Shown here in pieces: positions 60,688-64,000 of a DNA stretch of 64,000 bases. The stretch covers positions 113,328,977 to 113,392,976 of the forward strand of contig CM043949.1 in assembly GCA_014529385.2 (NCBI GenBank). The letters run 5' to 3'. Origin of the DNA: Adiantum capillus-veneris (Eukaryota; Streptophyta; Polypodiopsida; Polypodiales; Pteridaceae). Position 1 is the first letter of the stretch. Every line of letters starts with the position of its first letter. The notes below the pieces were generated by a model. That model worked only from the letters and a program-made list of their open reading frames with translations, did not search any database and was not told the origin of the DNA. The translations under genes were made by a program, and so were the position numbers.

Positions 60688-62062
60688 TCAAAGTCTAGCA
60701 AGTGCAGATACAAACAAGAGATTCTTCTTGATCCCAGGTACATAAAGTGCATCAACAAGTGTGAAGGAACTGCCATTTGCAGTAGTAAGCACAATCTTTC
60801 CAACTCCCTGAACCGGATAAGAGGCATTGTTGGCACAAGTGACTAAATTCCCATGAGGGACAGACTCGAGAGAGGTAAACAATTCATGATGTGAGGTAAT
60901 GTGCTTTGTAGCACCACTGTCGAAATACCACACATGCGAATCTGCAGCAACTGACAAGCATGGATCATGGACAGCAAGATTGTAAGTGCACTCTGCGCTA
61001 AAAGCCCATTCTGCATCAACATCAGCATTACAGTCTCCTTTCACTGAAGACTCAACAATGGCTGCATTTGTAGTGGAACCAGCATTTGCAGTGGAACCAC
61101 CCTCTTTCTTCTTAGCCTCTTTGGCCTTCAACTTAGGACATGACTTGATCAAGTGATCGTTAGCTTCACAATAATGGCAATGCATCTTCTTTTTGCCCTT
61201 GTCACCATAATTTCCGGACGAAGTGCTGCCAGCAGAAGCATTAGGAACACAAGTTTTGCCACTCGCAGCAGAACCATTAGGAACACAAGTTTTGCCACTC
61301 GCAACAGAACCATAAGAAGTGGCTGCATTGCTGTTACCACCCTTTCTTTGAGAAGCAATTAAAGCTTGTTCAACTGCACGCTGTCTGGTCTTGTTTTTTC
61401 TGGAAAGTGACTCTTGCAACAGCAATGTGCTTGCATCAAACTTGAAAACTTCTGGATTTCCTTGGGTCATAAGTCTCCAAGTACTAGAAAAAGTCCGGTA
61501 AGAATCTGGTAAGGCATCAAGAACAATCTGCACAAGGGAACTGTCTGAAATGACTTCTCCTGCAGAAATAAGTTGCTCATTGATATCATTGACACTAACA
61601 AGGAAAGTGTCCATATCATCTTCCTCATGCATAATCTTCGACTCCAGCTCTTTACGCAGCAAAAAGCAATTTTAGCCTCATTGCGACTTGCATAAAGACC
61701 AGCCAAAATATCCCAAGCATGTTTTGGAAATTTTACTGAACGGATGTGAGGAACAATGGTGTGCTTCATAGACAACGCAATCAATGCATGAGCCTGCGCA
61801 TACTTTACATCCCAACAAGCTTGTTCTGTCGTAGGCAAAACAACTCTAACAGCAACAATCCTTGCAACAGACCTGCAATATCCTCAACATCGCCTACATC
61901 CTCACAACCAGGACGTACATCAATGCCCTGCACAATATTCCAGGCGCCCTTTGACACAAGAATGTGTTGCATCATATAAGCCCAAATAGGGTAATTGTCC
62001 CCATCCAACCTGTCCTCAACAGCAAACATCTTGAGCACATCTGTGTTGTTGTTGTCAGCCAT
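60688..62062 (-). pseudogene. Copia gag, zinc knuckle and protease
   Basis: Gag begins MADNNNTDVLKMFAVEDRLD at 62,062 and crosses two frameshifts (about 61,830 and 61,660). Gag core: YPIWAYMMQHILV, KFPKHAWDILAGLY, DALPDSYRTF. The CCHC knuckle is CHYCEANDHLIKSC (about 61,185-61,140). Protease active site: VWYFDSGATKHIT (about 60,925). In 61,210-61,330 a short KTCVPNGSAASG-type unit is repeated about three times. Confidence 0.9.
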
Positions 62063-62409
62063 GCTAAATGTTGCACCTGATGTGAAAACTGCCCGAAAAT
62101 AGGAGAAATGGAGTAGGAACAACACGTGCTATATAGCACAAACCGTAGAATACTGTAAGGCACCTGTTATGCAAAAAACGACACTGACAGAACTCTACAC
62201 AAAATGACAAAATAGCCTATGCAGCACTGCCTGTAGTGGAAATGGAGGCCGAAATGAGCCCAAATCAAAAATCTGAGCAGATTGAGCACTATGAGTTCTC
62301 CCAAAATATTTCTCGACCTGCAAACGCTCGCCAAAGCTCACTGAAATCGGAGAAAGTGAGCGGGCGTGTCCTGGAGCAGCTGGCGACTAAGCCCGAGAGG
62401 ACGCAACTT

Positions 62410-62421
62410 GCTCTGACACCA
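62410..62421 (-). other. Copia primer-binding site
   Basis: Minus strand TGGTGTCAGAGC, one mismatch from the initiator tRNA-Met complement, 2 bp inside the 5' LTR. Confidence 0.85.
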
Positions 62422-62423
62422 AT

Positions 62424-62642
62424 TGTTGGAATTAGGGTTTCAGAGAAACACACACAGCTTGGAGAAGATGAAGGAAGCTCAAGGCACACAATAGAGAGTG
62501 TATTACTTAGAGTGCAATGGAAAGATTGATAGCCCTAGAGTGATGGGCGTATATACAATGCTCGGGGGAAAAAACCTCCTAAAGAATGCACCAACGGTCC
62601 TAGTGTGTTCACACACATCACTACCACATGTATATGGTAACA
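62424..62642 (-). repeat. Copia 5' LTR (219 bp)
   Basis: TGTTACCATATACATG at its outer end and CCCTAATTCCAACA at the inner end (minus strand). Confidence 0.92.
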
Positions 62643-64000
62643 GCCACCCCCACCCAACCCGTCGCCTCTTTCTCGGTACACAGGGTCCAAAAAGTTGTCC
62701 TTTTGAGATCTTTTATTTACCGATGGCCAAGATTTTCCCCCGTCCTAAGCATTCCATCTTCCGACAACAAGGCAGAAGTAGTCCTAGACCAATCCTCTAA
62801 GTCTTGCTTGCGCCCGAGCATCCATATTAGCACTTTGCTTTCTTGAGTAATTCCTACGAAGCTTGCCACCTCAAAACCTCCTTCAAACACACGGCGGTTC
62901 CTTGTCTGCCATACATTATGTGAGAAGAAATAACTGACGATTTGAGTGCTGACGAGGAGGGCAGGAATTCCTGAATTCTTGCCTCCAAGGAATAGGTCAG
63001 TCTTGAAGAAACTAATTTTCCATGTTCTTTGGACCCACTTGCATATTTTCCCTGCGAGGCCTTTAATAGTTGGGCAATCCATGAATAGGTGGGCCAGATC
63101 TTCTCTAGCCATCCTGCACCCCAAGCATCGATCTGACCCAATCCGTCTCTCTTGAATCTTCACCCCCGTCGGTAGAGCACCCTAAATTACCTTCCATAGA
63201 AAGACCTTCATGTGCTGCAAAACCTTTGGCTTCCATATGTACTCCAATACTTGCTCCCACCTTTCCTCTTGCCATTGCTTTTTCCATAGCTTGTTTAGGG
63301 GGCTAGACCAATTCTTCTTATGCATCATTGTCTGATAAATGCTTTTAGGATGGGGTTTCCCTAATAGACTGCTTCCGGGCCATTTCTAGGCATTGCAATC
63401 AAACACCGAATCACAGATTGGCATCACTAGATTGTCAAGATCCTTCATCACTTTGTGGACAAGCAAGACCTCCAAGCTATTGAGTTGGTACTGGGTAACC
63501 GGAAGGTCAATGGTTTTCCAACTCTTGTTGCCACTGTCCCAGAAGTGTCCAAGTCGCTTCAGACCCTTATTATTCAATTTCTTGGTTGTCTCAATCCAAT
63601 AGGGAGTTTGGACAGTCAGGGGGACCAATGCAAAATGGAGTTCTTGAAGTATCTGACTTCTTCCCCCCACTATAAGACTCCTGCTGCTCTCTTGCATTTT
63701 CTTACCAATTCTCCTAATCTGCCTCCTAGTCCTAAGGTAGACCACTGCGGGGCTAACAGTTTGTCATGAACCTCCACCCCTCTCCACTTTCCACCATCCG
63801 AGCCAAGTTTAGATGTTTCTATCATATCTCTGACCATGACAACCCAAACTTGATCCTGTTTAGCCAAGGAGACGACAAACTTGGCGCAACAAGCTTCTGC
63901 ATGGGCCACATGGTTGAGAATTTCTAGGCCTCATTGATTCATTGGTCGAGCAACTCATTCCCACCGGGCCCATTGTCATGGCTTTGAGGATTTCGTGTTG
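62643..64000 (-). pseudogene. LINE ORF2 C-terminal region, cut by the window edge and by copia
   Basis: Minus translation in several frames: AHAEACCAKFVVSLAKQDQV (about 63,900), GVEVHDKLLAPQWSTLGLGG (about 63,770), TKKLNNKGLKRLGHFWDSGN and zf-RVT-like DRCLGCRMAREDLAHLFMDC (about 63,130-63,070), then KICKWVQRTWKISFFKTDLFLGG and NVWQTRNRRVFEGGF. The same blocks in the same order occur in the 15.3-kb LINE, so the two are one family. The RT core lies beyond the right edge. The 3' end continues at 57,441 beyond the copia insertion. Confidence 0.85.

Larger units (their letters stand above)
57442..62642 (-). mobile_element. Ty1-copia retrotransposon, 5.2 kb, nearly complete but mutated
   Basis: Bounded by LTRs TGTTGGAATTAGGG...GGTAAC(C)A (57,442-57,669 and 62,424-62,642), with a primer-binding site and polypurine tract in place. 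Flanks ACCAC and GCCAC match at 4 of 5 bases, a probable 5-bp duplication. Coding order on the minus strand is gag, CCHC knuckle, protease, integrase, RT, RNase H. That order (integrase before RT) defines the copia superfamily. Several frameshifts and in-frame stops and a changed RT residue indicate an inactive copy. It sits inside a LINE. Confidence 0.93.

Overview
The window reads as nuclear DNA of a land plant. The evidence is a GT-AG spliced polyphenol oxidase remnant, an intronless copy of the exon-junction protein Y14, Ty1-copia and Ty3-gypsy LTR elements primed by initiator tRNA-Met, plant-type LINEs, a MULE transposase fragment, and a very high load of (CT)n/(GA)n and (CT)n(CA)n microsatellites. 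I cannot name the species. The mix would suit a large, repeat-rich genome, possibly a fern or another non-flowering lineage, but that is a weak guess. No intact, clearly functional protein gene is visible.

Layout. 0.25-0.65 kb: LINE ORF1-like remnant (-). 2.9-4.2 kb: copy A of a 1.3-kb terminal-inverted-repeat (TIR) element. 8.3-8.8 kb: diverged copy of a repeat whose better copies lie at 49.8 and 54.6 kb. 10.4-11.5 kb: decayed LINE reverse transcriptase (-). 15.3-17.5 kb: 5'-truncated LINE (+) between ~25-bp target-site duplications (TSDs). 17.9-26 kb: microsatellites, a degenerate AT-rich repeat field, and a tRNA-derived SINE-like insertion between 14-bp TSDs (21.5 kb). 27.6-28.4 kb: poly(A)-tailed retroposon-like unit (-). 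29.2-29.5 kb: two exon-like segments (-). 30.0-30.6 kb: Y14 copy (-) with a (GA)50 tract just upstream of its ATG. 31-38.8 kb: microsatellites, several inside tandem duplications. 38.9-39.3 kb: MULE transposase piece cut by a rearranged gypsy element (39.3-44.4 kb, -). 44.9-46.7 kb: a second gypsy leader carrying TIR element copy B. 47.6-49.0 kb: polyphenol oxidase remnant (-). 49.8-54.6 kb: a 4.8-kb unit with ~480-bp inverted terminal arms. 55.5-57.1 kb: more microsatellites and a short LINE with a 22-bp TSD. 57.3-64 kb: a LINE (-) split by a nearly complete but mutated Ty1-copia element (57,442-62,642).

The parts do not form an operon or pathway. The window is best seen as a record of nested insertion, decay and microsatellite-associated duplication. 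The most informative signals are structural: insertions with readable TSDs, a LINE 3' end that recurs as hairpin + TTTTGC/TTTTAC + poly(A), a fixed (CT)n-then-(CA)n polarity in compound microsatellites, and at least six tandem duplications whose units carry a microsatellite.
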